64,000 nt of DNA from Lucinisca nassula (Eukaryota; Mollusca; Bivalvia; Lucinida; Lucinidae): positions 198,541,644 to 198,605,643 of the forward strand of contig OY757011.1 in the NCBI GenBank assembly GCA_963580285.1, given 5' to 3'. A model generated the notes under the pieces. It saw only the letters and a program-made list of their open reading frames with translations. It had not been told where the DNA came from and did no database searches. How positions within the stretch are numbered: position 1 is the stretch's first letter; each line of letters starts with the position of its first letter. Below are positions 52,874 to 63,037 of this stretch, piece after piece. A program made the translations under genes and the position numbers.

Positions 52874-53279
52874 TGTCACAGGGTTGGAAAAAGAACATGA
52901 CTCGACCGGGACTCGAACCCAGGGCCTTTCGCACACCGTGCGAACACTCTACCGACTGAGCTACCGAGCCACACGGTCGACCTGCTACATTTTCCCCCTG
53001 CTTAATTAGATTCGTCCCGAATCTCTTCTAATGAAATTCGTCCCGAATCTCTAAGTCCTATCCAGTCCGGCTGCTAGACTTATTTTCATACTATTTCATG
53101 CTCTCAGACGCGGTGCTGGACCTACACTGGCCACCAAATGTCACAGGGTTGGAAAAAAGAACATGACTCGACCGGGACTCGAACCCAGGGCCTTTCGCAT
53201 ACCGTGCGAACACTCTACCGACTGAGCTACCGAGCCACACGGTCGACCGGCTACACTTTCCCCCTGCCTAATGAGATTG
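52874..53279 (-). mobile_element. Short LTR element with tRNA-like LTRs (Helenus-type TRIM), minus strand
   Basis: Direct repeats 52874-52989 and 53139-53255, nearly identical. On the minus strand they read TGTAGC(A/C)GGTCGACCG ... AACCCTGTGACA, so TG...CA. Each contains a full tRNA-shaped sequence: A box TAGCTCAGTCGGTAGAGTG, anticodon-like stem TTCGC/GCGAA, B box GGGTTCGAGTCCC, matching acceptor stem. After the 5' LTR comes TTTGGTGGCCAGTGTAGG (PBS-like); before the 3' LTR comes GCAGGGGGAAAA (polypurine tract). About 24 bp of internal sequence with a second polypurine tract follows at 53256-53279, as in a partial tandem dimer. Confidence 0.8.
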
Positions 53280-53308
53280 TTCTAGTGCTGCCTACATGGG
53301 CTGTGATG

Positions 53309-53752
53309 TAGAGCTCAGTCTTATTTATTCATTCCAACAAGAGTTACTTGCCTTGCCGCCTATATTTTTAACAGGTAAACAATGAACAGAATAAATGCTC
53401 ATAAAACCCCTGGAATGAAGTATTCCTAGCGTATTTAGACATAAGCAGGTTCTGTTACAAATATTAAAATAAAAGATGATATGACTAACCTGTAAATACA
53501 ATGAATAATTGTATTTAATGAGCATACGATGACTTGATAAAACGATGCGTATAGTGTTTACAATAGATAAATACGTAATGACACACTACACGGTGCGTAG
53601 CACTGGATATAGCTCACTACCTATCCAACTACAATAGGGTACCCACTACGTGTCCGGCTACAAGAGATACAACAACCATGATGGGAACCTGTGTCAGGTA
53701 AAGGACAGGGAAAATATAGAACTTGTTGGAATGAATAAATAAGACTGAGACA
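53309..53752. repeat. Inverted pair of 27-bp arms
   Basis: CTCAGTCTTATTTATTCATT plus CCAACAAG starts near 53308 and its exact complement ends near 53752. The 390 bp between are unassigned, with TATCCAACTACAATAGGGTA and TGTCCGGCTACAAG-like segments. It could be a MITE. Confidence 0.65.
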
Positions 53753-53804
53753 TATAAAATGAAACAACCCTTTATTACACCCTATGACACGGTGGACCTT
53801 TACA

Positions 53805-54445
53805 ATGCTTGTTCTAATTATAACCCTGGCCCCAAAGATGGCCCCGCCCAGGGACCAACCGGTTTTACATAGGTTTATATTTGGAAACCTTTTGGAATAG
53901 TCTTCTCTGAAACCACAAGGTCCAGGTCTTTGGGCCCATCGGAGTCTAACTATTGGTTTTATTTTGCTACAGCTTTTCAGTAGTTTGTTGCTGTCGAGTC
54001 CTCCCCGTTGTTTCATCTCTGTGGTTGATTGATTTTTTGTGTTCACGGAGATGGTGCACGGATGTGTTAAGAGGCCTTCATGCGAACCGAACAAATTATT
54101 TGTCTAAATCGCGGCGAATGTAAGGGCGAGGATTGTGGCCACGTAAAATCGGGTTAAGCCCCCCAGTGGAATTCGTTTTACTGACCGTTCCAATGCGGTT
54201 CTTCTGTCGTGGTTTATTTTTGTTGTGGTTTGTCTTTGAGTGTGTGTATCGCTTATGATATTTTGTTTTGTATAGCCAATTGGCCATTTTGTGGGAAAGT
54301 AACTGTCCTTTTGGCTTTCCGCTAGTGATTTTTTCATTAGGGTCTAGTTGTTTCATGTTTGTGTTTCTTTCCTTTTGATGTCTCTGATTGGAGCTATGGG
54401 TTAATTGTATCGATTCCTGACCATTGCCTTCACTTCTATTTTGAT
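53805..54445 (+). repeat. L unit followed by F element
   Basis: 53810-53930 is an L unit (GATGGCCCCGCCCAGGGACC). 53935-54445 is an F copy: GCCCATCGGAGTCTAACTAT, CATGCGAACCGAACAAATTA, CAATGCGGTTCTTCTGTCGT, TTTTGTGGGAAAGTAACTGT, TTGTATCGATTCCTGACC. The 122-codon minus-strand frame across it is present only in part in other copies. Confidence 0.7.
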
Positions 54446-54469
54446 ATTTGGCATGAAGCGTCATGTAGG

Positions 54470-54690
54470 GGACCTATACCAAGATTATTCAAATTATAGC
54501 CCTGGGGCCAAAATTGAACCTGCCCCGTGGTCCACTGCTTTTATCTGAAGTTAAGGCACTGTTAGTTAACATTAGCCGGGTCAAGATTGTTCAAATTATA
54601 GCATGGGGCGGGGCTAACCGGTTTTACATAAACTTATATAGGGAAAGTCTTTAAAAATCTTCTTGTCTGAAACCAGAAGGCCAGTCTTAG
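54470..54690 (+). repeat. L tandem units
   Basis: Two units with CAAGATT(A/G)TTCAAATTATAGC, the second deleted internally, ending AAATCTTCTTGTCTGAAACC. Confidence 0.65.
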
Positions 54691-54872
54691 ATATTTAAGC
54701 AAACACTTCTAAATCTTGAGACTGTAAAAATTCATTTTTTTTTTCTATCCAGCTGATAGCCATGTATTTACTGACAATTTCAAAATTATCTCAGACTATA
54801 GAATACGAGCAATAATCTCAAAGAGACCTACGAAGGTAGGCTGAAAAGTTCTGAGCCTGACCAAGAAGCAGG

Positions 54873-55296
54873 TGTCATAGGGTATAGGTATATAGCACAC
54901 TTGTACTGCCTTGCGGTACAAGCCGGCTTTTATAGCGACGTGGTAGAGTGTTTGCTTACCAATCCGGCGGCCCGGGTTCGATCCCCGGCCGGGTAAAGGT
55001 GATTAGCATTTTTTCACCTGTTACATTTGGCGCCCACCGTAAATAACCCACATATGTGCATTAAAAAACTCCTTGAGTATCATTTCACGTGATTCTCGGA
55101 CTCCCAGAAATTCGGGGACGAATTTCAATGTGGAGGGGGAGAATGTCATAGGGTATAGGTATATAGCACACTTGTACTGCCTTGCGGTACAAGCCGGCTT
55201 TTATAGCGACGTGGTAGAGTGTTTGCTTACCAATCCGGCGGCCCGGGTTCGATCCCCGGCCGGGTAAAGGTGATTAGCATTTTTTCACCTGTTACA
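54873..55296 (+). mobile_element. Complete Helenus-type TRIM with tRNA-like LTRs
   Basis: LTRs 54873-55025 and 55144-55296 are 153 bp each, appear identical, and run TGTCATAGGG ... CACCTGTTACA. Each carries a tRNA-like unit with A box CGTGGTAGAGTGTTTGC and B box CCGGGTTCGATCCCCGG. After the 5' LTR stands TTTGGCGCCCACCG, a primer-binding site of the type TGGCGCCC. Before the 3' LTR stands the polypurine tract TGGAGGGGGAGAA. The interior is 118 bp and non-coding. CAGG (54869-54872 and 55297-55300) is a 4-bp target duplication, as reported for animal Helenus elements. Confidence 0.93.
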
Positions 55297-55438
55297 CAGG
55301 CATCGAACAGCCATGAAATTATGTATTCATTAAATCCAAACCTTTATTACTTGATTTGACTCAAATGAGTTCAAGTTTACCTGCAATAACGTAGAAATTC
55401 TAGACTTTGAAAATTGATACTAGCACGTTTTTAAGAAA

Positions 55439-55627
55439 ATGGACAAAATATAGCATCGTGGTGTCATCAAGTACCTCCATAAAAAGGGGTTAGCTCCTAA
55501 GGACATTCATGCCGATATGGTTGCTACATTAGGGGATGATGCTCCTTCGTATGCAACCGTGAAAAGGTGGGAAGCAAATTTTAAGATGGGCAAGGACAGC
55601 CTTGAAGATGACGACATTATCGTCGAC
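55439..55627 (+). pseudogene. mariner transposase N-terminus
   Basis: MDKI, a TAG stop, then HRGVIKYLHKKGLAPKDIHA and APSYATVKRWEANFKMGKDS followed by LEDDD. This is the helix-turn-helix DNA-binding region of mariner transposases. The catalytic domain is absent. Confidence 0.85.
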
Positions 55628-56240
55628 ATACGATATTATTTCTAAATATGGCATTTCTTTGAAGACACTTCTGCAACAGGGACAGTTTTATGGGGATTTA
55701 GTTTATAAATTCGATATAATACTAGGTAGTGATAATTTTTCTGGTCAATTCAGAACCATTGTTGAAACAAAGCGGTTATAGCATAGGACCGCGTGTTTGA
55801 TTGTGGACCCTTTTACAGTGGATAACTTTGCTTCGTTCTTTGGTTGCATGGCGATGTGCCGGACTCTTTGATGACAGTCCCACCTTAAATTCGTTGAATT
55901 CAGGAAGGGTGGAGCCGGATATTTCCTGGGTTCGATCCTCCGTGATCTAACTGGTGTTTTCTTCTGCTCTGACGATTGTTGTTGAGTCCTTAACCCTGAT
56001 TCATGATAATATTTATCTATACGTAACCATTTTACCACGTATTTTATGATAACTCACTGTTGAGCTAGAAAGCCTTGATGCGGATCAATTTGTTATTGTT
56101 ATTTTGTTTGATATTGTACTGGAACTGAGGGCGAGGGTTAAAATTTCATAAACTCCGGAGTTGCAGCCCCAGTAGTTTTACTGCTGACCGTCCCAAGGCG
56201 GTCGTTCTTTTGCAGTGTCTTATTTGTTATTTGGCTTTGT
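55628..56240 (+). pseudogene. F element with decayed coding segment
   Basis: One frame gives YDIISKYGISLKTLLQQG, then QFYGDLVYKFDII and NFSGQFRTIVETKR before a stop. A second gives HRTACLIVDPFTVDNFASFF. Then F non-coding sequence follows (GATCTAACTGGTGTTTTCTT, GGCGAGGGTTAAAATTTC, CCGTCCCAAGGCGGTCGTTC). I recall similar peptides as common repeat-derived sequence in bivalve transcripts, but I cannot name the element class. Confidence 0.55.
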
Positions 56241-56394
56241 GCCTTTGGTGCATGTTTCATCTGTTTTTTGTGTGACTCTGTGTCACTTTCTACAGGTGAT
56301 TTGAGACGGCTGCGTTCTTGGATTGTGGCCTTTCCTGAGTGACCTTTTCTTACTAGTTTGATATTTGGTATGGAGCTTCATCTATTGGTCCTCT

Positions 56395-57560
<1,166 letters not shown>

Positions 57561-57756
57561 GGAAATATGTTAGGAATTTAGCACTTTTAAAGATTTTTGC
57601 TTTTTCAATCAAATAAAATTTGGCAAAAATCAAAATGTTTTAATTACTATTGCGCGGATTATAGAAAATACCCGCGCGTCAGGGTGCTGCGTAAAAGGGT
57701 AGTTTATAGAAAAACTGGAATCATATGTTTATACCCAGATTATCACCACGATAAAC

Positions 57757-58053
57757 GGCCCCCGCCCATCGGGGCTTGAAGAAATAAATGGACTGCATGA
57801 TTGACATGCAGGGTTGAATCCAACCGCACACGAGTGTTGGTAAACGGCTTAGAGGAACTAAACCTGCCCAGGCAAAGCGGTGCGAGACGGACAGTCCATG
57901 CTTATAAACCCTATTGGTTTCATTGGGCGACAGGGTTTGAGATGTCGGTTCATCTCAATGTCGCGTAAAAGTCCCACAAAATTGGTAGCAACGTCTCCAA
58001 AATGACCTATATTGTGTAGACGGGGACGTTAAACCTCAAATCAAACAAACAAA
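57757..58053 (+). mobile_element. SINE-B, full length
   Basis: Head ACGGCCCCCGCCCATCGGGG, tail GGGGACGTTAAACCTCAAAT with (CAAA)n. Confidence 0.93.
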
Positions 58054-58062
58054 CATCATCAC

Positions 58063-58645
58063 GAAAACACGTCTATATAATTTTGACCCCATTGAACCCC
58101 ACTATTATATAGTAAAACTGGGTTTTACGGGGGTAAACCATATTTTTCTTATTTCTTCTGTAATATATAGATTGTGGGTACTCGTTAGAACCGCCTCGAT
58201 GAGGCGTTTCTAACGAGTACCAAGAATCTATATATTGAGCAGCAATAAGAAAAATATCAAATTTTCATCTTAAAATTATAGCTTTTTCCGCGGTTTTGTT
58301 TGTTTGTTTGATTTGAGATTTAACGTCCCCGTCAACACTGTAAAGGCCATTTTGGAGACAGTGCTTCCAATTTTGTGGGACTTCTACCCGACATTGAGAT
58401 GAAATGACATCTCAAGCCCTGCCACCCAATGAAACCAATAGGGTTTAGAAGCATGGACAGGCCGACTCGCGCCGCTTTGCCTGGGCAGGCTAAGATTCTC
58501 TAAGCGGCTTACCAGTACTCGTATGCGGGCCGGTTTTCAACTCTGCGTGAAAGCATCATGCAGCTCATCTATTTCTTCAAGCCCCGATGGGCGGGGGCTG
58601 AAATGTTTTCAATGTATTTGTATAGGCGTGTTTTCAGATTATTAT
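58063..58645. mobile_element. HP-MITE (HP-1) interrupted by SINE-B
   Basis: Left end CATCACGAAAACACGTCTAT, core CCGCCTCGATGAGGCG, right arm up to TTTTTCCGCGGTTTTG. After the SINE it resumes at AAATGTTTTCAATGTATTTG and ends TATAGGCGTGTTTTCAG. Confidence 0.92.
58296..58601 (-). mobile_element. SINE-B nested in an HP-MITE
   Basis: Complemented (GTTT)n tail, GAGATTTAACGTCCCCGTC, to head CCCCGATGGGCGGGGGC. It is younger than the MITE around it. Confidence 0.93.
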
Positions 58646-58650
58646 TGGAA

Positions 58651-58908
58651 AACATCACGAAAACACGCCTAAATAATTCTGCACCCTTGAACCCCACTTT
58701 TATGTAGTAAAACTGGGGTTTACAGGGGTAAACCTATTTTTCTTATTTTGCTCTGAGATATAGTTTATGGGTATAGTTCTAACATGTACCCACAATCTAT
58801 ATCTTGAGCAGAAATAAGACAAATACCAAATTTTTTCATCTGAAAAGTTTCGTTTTTTTTTTTCGTCGTAAACTTTGCGATGTATTAGTGTAGGCTTGTT
58901 TTCGTAAT
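58651..58908. mobile_element. HP-MITE (HP-1), reduced core
   Basis: CATCACGAAAACACGCCTAA, core reduced to TATAGTTCTAACATGTACCC, right end GTAGGCTTGTTTTCGTAATG. Confidence 0.9.
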
Positions 58909-58985
58909 GATTCGCGAGAGACTGAGGAGCGAGTTCGAACCAGTTTAGTTATCCGTGTTCGGTTTTTTCACGTTTTACCATTTCT

Positions 58986-59278
58986 CGGCCCCGCCCGTCA
59001 GGGCTTGAAGGAATAGATGGGCTGCATGATGCTTCCGCGCAGAGCTGAATTCGACCGCACACGAGTACTGGTGACCGCTTAGAGGATCTAAGCCTGCCCA
59101 TGCAAAGCGGTGCGAGTCGGACCTACATGCTTATAAACCCATTGGTTTCATTTGGCGACAGGGCTTGAGATGTCATTTCATCTCAATGTCGGGTAAAAGT
59201 CCCACATAATTGGAAGCAACGTCTCCACAATGACCTATAAAGTGTTGACAGGGACGTTAAACCTCAAATCAACCAACC
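58986..59278 (+). mobile_element. SINE-B, full length
   Basis: Head CGGCCCCGCCCGTCAGGGCT, tail ACAGGGACGTTAAACCTCAA with (CCAA)n variant tail. Confidence 0.92.
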
Positions 59279-59281
59279 AAA

Positions 59282-59563
59282 CCATTACGAAAACACACCT
59301 ACACAAATACATAGTAATGTATTTTTTTCACCGAAAAAATGAAGATTTTATAATGAAAAATAACGACATTTTTCTTATATCTGCTCCAAATATAGATTGT
59401 GGGAACGTGGTAGAACCGCCTCATCGAGGCGGTTCTAACGAGTACCCACAATCTATTTTTTAAAGCAGAAATAAGAAAAATAAGGTTTCCCCCAGATAAC
59501 CCCAGTTTTACTATATAAACGTGAGGTTCAAGGGGTCAAAATTATAAAGGCGTGTTTTCGTGA
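59282..59563. mobile_element. HP-MITE (HP-1), 58 bp before an exon
   Basis: Left end CATTACGAAAACACACCTAC, perfect core CCGCCTCATCGAGGCGG, right end AAAGGCGTGTTTTCGTGATG. Confidence 0.93.
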
Positions 59564-59621
59564 TGATTTTTCCGTGTTCGGGTTTTCGAAGTTTTACTGT
59601 ATCTACATTCTACTTCAACAG

Positions 59622-60239
59622 GAGCTGATCAGGAAACATTTGATGTTACTTTGGATGGTATTGAAATTGGATATGGTACAATTGAGAAAGATGTTGCACA
59701 AGCAAGGGCACAATCTGGAATATCCGAGGATGCGTATGACTTTCTTGACCCTGTAAGAAGCAGCTCAATCTCTGAATCATCTGGTTCATCATCTATGTCG
59801 TCACGGTCATCAAATGCCAGCAGCCATAATCTGCCATCTCCATGCAGCAACAAACCTTCTCGCAGCAAACGAACAAGCTGTCCACGATCTCAGTCCGAAT
59901 CATCCGAAAAATCGGAAGTCAAATTTTCTTTATCTTCACCAAGATCGACAGATTCTGTATACGAGTCACCGAAATCGTGGACAGATAGTGACAGAGACAC
60001 TTTAACAGAGACATCACCCAGAGAGCGATCATCAACAGCAGAGTCAGCATCAAAACCGGTATCCAGACTGGACCAGATTCACAAACTTCTTGAAGAAGTG
60101 ACAGATCCAATCACTTTATTGTGTCAGAGTTTACAGGCAGAAAATCAACAACAGCTCGATGAAAAGATGACAGCATTGCTGCAGGTGACAGAGGCACTAA
60201 AACATCTGTCATTTAAAACCGCATTGGATGCATTACCAG
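59622..60239 (+). CDS. PIK3AP1-like: BCAP/BANK1/Dof-like adaptor, long exon with Ser-rich insert
   Basis: Acceptor CTACTTCAACAG before 59622, donor CCAG|GTATGA after 60239. It enters and leaves in phase 1 and encodes about 206 residues. First ADQETFDVTLDGIEIGYGTI completes the Ig-like DBB fold. Next EDAYDFLDPV and about 90 residues rich in Ser, Pro and charged residues, with DSVYESPKSW. Then LDQIHKLLEEVTDPITLLCQ and SLQAENQQQLDEKMTALL, which fit the helical part of BCAP that follows the Ig-like fold. The Ser-rich block sits between two parts that are adjacent in vertebrate BCAP. YDFL and YESP tyrosines are candidate SH2-binding sites. The ankyrin-like region expected next is not found. Confidence 0.83.
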
Positions 60240-60275
60240 GTATGATTATGTAACTAACCGATCTCTATGTTCTAC

Positions 60276-60320
60276 AAATACAGTAAAATTCCTATATTAA
60301 AGTGAATGACCACCTTTAAA
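60276..60320. mobile_element. E-type MITE end fragment
   Basis: TACAGTAAAATTCCTATATT then AAAGTGAATGACCACC, the complement-type end of the element at 62276-62483, 37 bp after the donor site. Confidence 0.6.
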
Positions 60321-60693
60321 ATATAATTACTTCATTTGCAAGAAAAAGTTACTGTAATGAATAATCTCTGACTATTATTATCAATGGAAATCTGCTAAGG
60401 TAATTAAAGCAACATTTAATGGTTTCACTGAAGCTTTCTGGCAGCGGCCATATTTTCCCCAAGGTAATCCAAATGTTTCCCAGGGTTCAACATGCTTGCT
60501 AAAATCCTGATCTCATGGAGACCGTTGAAGCTCCATGTCTCTCTATGCAGCTATTAAAGGAGAAGTAATTAGGCTCTCTTATCAGGTTGCATTCTCAAAA
60601 ATCTTTAAATAGGCTGTCGATTCAGGATCTACCAAACAGGCTTTATGTCTTTGGATGAAAATAAAGACTTTGAAGACAGTTTGACTGAGTTTA
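60321..60693. other. Unassigned intronic or flanking DNA
   Basis: No recognised feature. Confidence 0.4.
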
Positions 60694-60828
60694 GTGCCAT
60701 TGGTTTCATTGGGTGGCATTCATCTCAATGTCGGGTAAAAGTCCCACAAAATTGGAAGCAGCATCTTCAAAATGCCCTAAATAGTGGTGATGGGAATGTT
60801 AAACACGAATTCAAACAAACAAAACCTG
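60694..60828 (+). mobile_element. SINE-B, 5'-truncated
   Basis: Starts at CCATTGGTTTCATTGGGTGG, lacks about 15 bp inside, tail GGGAATGTTAAACACGAATT plus CAAACAAAC. Confidence 0.85.
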
Positions 60829-60954
60829 TTCTACCTTACATTTCCTACAAAACAATTGTTTTCTGTAATCCTTGTCTATCACTTTATATTCCTGACCTTG
60901 TATCCTGTGCACTGTTTGCATAAAATCCAGGCCTTTATACAAAAATGAAAACAT

Positions 60955-61012
60955 AAATTATGGGAACTCAAAGGAATCGCCTCATTGAGTACCAACAATC
61001 TATGCTTCAATC
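60955..61012. mobile_element. HP-MITE scrap
   Basis: AATCGCCTCATTGAGTACC with ACAATCTATGCTTC. The hairpin is lost. Confidence 0.5.
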
Positions 61013-61017
61013 TAAAT

Positions 61018-61703
61018 TAACCCATTTAGTACCAGAAAACCCAAAAGAGGTACCTTGCAAATAGTGCAGGCCCAGATCAGACGTTACAGAACACGGCATC
61101 TGATCAGGGCTTACACTGTTTGCAAAATGTTCAGCCATTTTCCTTATAAATTTTTAGGAAAACACAACCTGACAGCCCTGATACAACGCATAATGAAGTA
61201 ATGCAGTAATTTCTTCATTTTGATTTTTTTATTTCATTATGCGTTGGCGTAGTCGACGCGAAATGAAGTAAAAAGATTATTTCATTTCGCGTTGATATGC
61301 ACCATATCGACGCAAAATGAAGTAATGAGGGAAGAACATAGCTGTCTATACGAAAGGAGACCAAAGACTTAGGAAGCAATACAGGTACATTCCAATATAA
61401 AGACCACATTTGAGACAGTTCAAAAGTGGTCTTTAAGACCACATTTGAACAGTCCCAAAGATAGTCTTCCACAAGAGCACACTGAATGTCGCAATCACAA
61501 AGAAAATGTAACTTTAACCTTCAAAATATGCTTTAAAACAACATGCCCAGGAAAACTGCTGCGAGTCGGCCCATCCATGCATATAAACCCTTTTGGGTTT
61601 AATTGGACGGCATTCATTATGCGTTGTATCACACCCCTAAATTTTGAAATGGTCTCCTGGTATATATAAGGAGGAAGATTCCATTTGGTACAAATGGGTA
61701 AAG
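61018..61703. mobile_element. PB-MITE split by an insertion
   Basis: Left half TTAACCCATTTAGTACCAGA to CAACCTGACAGCCCT (61177). Right half ACACCCCTAAATTTTGAAAT to TTTGGTACAAATGGGTAAAG (61703). The gap (61178-61637) begins GATACAACGCATAATGAAGT and ends with its complement TTCATTATGCGTTGTATC. Inside are further inverted GCGTCGA/ATTTCATT blocks, an E palindrome (about 61400-61465) and a SINE-B scrap (61545-61612). Confidence 0.8.
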
Positions 61704-62275
61704 AAAAATATCACAAAATAGTGACAATACCATGTGAAATGCCATGAAATATTACCTAAAATTGTCAAGTCATATTAACGTAATGATTGGTTAAATGATA
61801 CTGATAGGCATTAGTTAATGAAGAAAAGAAAAGAAACAAGTAATCAAAAAACTTTCAAGTCCACTTGAAAACAGCTATTTTCAAAATGTTTGGCACAAAT
61901 GTTATGCTTTGCATAAACAAATGTCTTGATTGTTAGGATTCTCTGTTCTAAGATTATGAATCTATTTTTTTTACATAACTCTCTATTTTTCTAAGGGTCA
62001 GGGATAGCAAAACAGCTAATTCTTTGTCCAGTATTTGGCCTAACAAGAAGGCATTTTTACAGTTTTATAGTTCACTTCTCCTCTAAAATCCTCAGCTGCT
62101 AAACATGAACTGAACAGGTTCCTTGAGGTCACTGCAGAAGATATAGTCTGTAAAAATGCCTGACACCCTATGAACAACTTTAATGAGCCATTACAATTAA
62201 TTAGAGCAACAGTTTAGGAGAGGAATATGATTTTATAATTCCTCAATGGTGTTGTTGTAAAATGGAACTGAGAAA
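61704..62275. other. Unassigned DNA
   Basis: AT-rich, with no recognised repeat or exon. Confidence 0.4.
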
Positions 62276-62483
62276 AAAAAAGGTGGTCATTCACTTTAAG
62301 ACCACATTTGGGACTGTTCAAAAGTGGTCTTTAAGACCACTTTTGAACAGTCCCAAAGGTGGTCCATGACCAGAGGACAAGGTATGCAGGCAACATAGAA
62401 TAAGTGCACCCTTCAAAATAAGCTTCTTAAAGCAGAATTAGTCTTAATTTTAGGTGGTCTTAATAGCGGAATTTCACTGTACA
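62276..62483. mobile_element. E-type MITE
   Basis: GGTGGTCATTCACTTTAAGA, palindrome GGGACTGTTCAAAAGTGG / complement around TCTTTAAGA, end GTGGTCTTAATAGCGGAATT then TCACTGTA. The palindrome is perfect over about 60 nt. Confidence 0.75.
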
Positions 62484-62584
62484 TGCATCTGCTCGCGTTG
62501 GTGGCTTTTGATATGTTTACTGTGGAACTTATAAAAGGATAACCTACGCATAAGAGATTAATACAACCCTTTATTATTGTTCAG

Positions 62585-62649
62585 TGTGGGCAGCGTATCG
62601 TGAGAATCGAGGCTTTGCCAAGTTTCCAAGATGACCACTGGATCCTCGG
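62585..62649 (+). CDS. Possible further exon of the adaptor gene (uncertain)
   Basis: TTATTATTGTTCAG precedes 62585 and GG|GTAAGG follows 62649, both good splice signals. Entered from the phase-1 donor at 60239, it reads VWAAYRENRGFAKFPR then TGA at 62632, which would end the protein. Entered in phase 0 it is open throughout (CGQRIVRIEALPSFQDDHWI) and could be internal; that would need another exon or the alternative in-exon donor CTGCAG|GTGACA near 60184. Neither reading shows a domain. Confidence 0.3.
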
Positions 62650-62696
62650 GTAAGGACTTCCAGTTTTCACATACAATCCGAATATGACAGTTTAAT

Positions 62697-62930
62697 ACAT
62701 CACGAAAACAAACTTATATAACTCTGACCTCCTTCAACCCCACTTTAATCCAGCAAAACTGGGGTTTACAGGGGTAATTATTTTTTCTTAGTTTTGGTCT
62801 AAAATATAGCTTGTGGGTACTCGTTAGAACCGTCTCCATTAGGCGGTTCTAACGTGTCTCCTCAGTCTTTCTTTCGTCATCTCGGCGTTCAAGTGTTCAA
62901 AATAGTTGAATAGGTGTGTTTTCATAATGA
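62697..62930. mobile_element. HP-MITE (HP-1)
   Basis: CATCACGAAAACAAACTTAT, core GAACCGTCTCCATTAGGCGG, right end AATAGGTGTGTTTTCATAATG. The right arm is heavily changed. Confidence 0.88.
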
Positions 62931-63037
62931 GAAGCCTTTCTTTTCTTGGGTGTTAGAGATAAAGAGGCAGAAACAAAGATATAACAAAGTCGAAATATAT
63001 TGGCACTAAAAGCTCATACTCACACTTGAGGCTTTTA

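Larger units (their letters stand above)
54830..55627 (+). mobile_element. Second mariner-type element, 3'-truncated and split by a TRIM
   Basis: The left end TACGAAGGTAGGCTGAAAAG continues TTCTGAGCCTGACCAAGAAG, like a mariner terminal repeat. After the TRIM, 5' leader and transposase N-terminus follow. The rest of the transposon is replaced at about 55628 by F element sequence. Confidence 0.75.

Noticed and set aside
52900..53230. Two tRNA genes on the minus strand
   Set aside because: They fold like a tRNA, but each is embedded in a direct repeat with TG...CA ends, and position 33 in the anticodon loop is C, not T.
54096..54464. 122-codon minus-strand frame as a gene
   Set aside because: It lies antisense across the F repeat, and other F copies interrupt it.
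54930..55275. Two tRNA genes in tandem
   Set aside because: Both tRNA-like units lie inside identical LTRs with primer site and polypurine tract, so they are parts of a TRIM.
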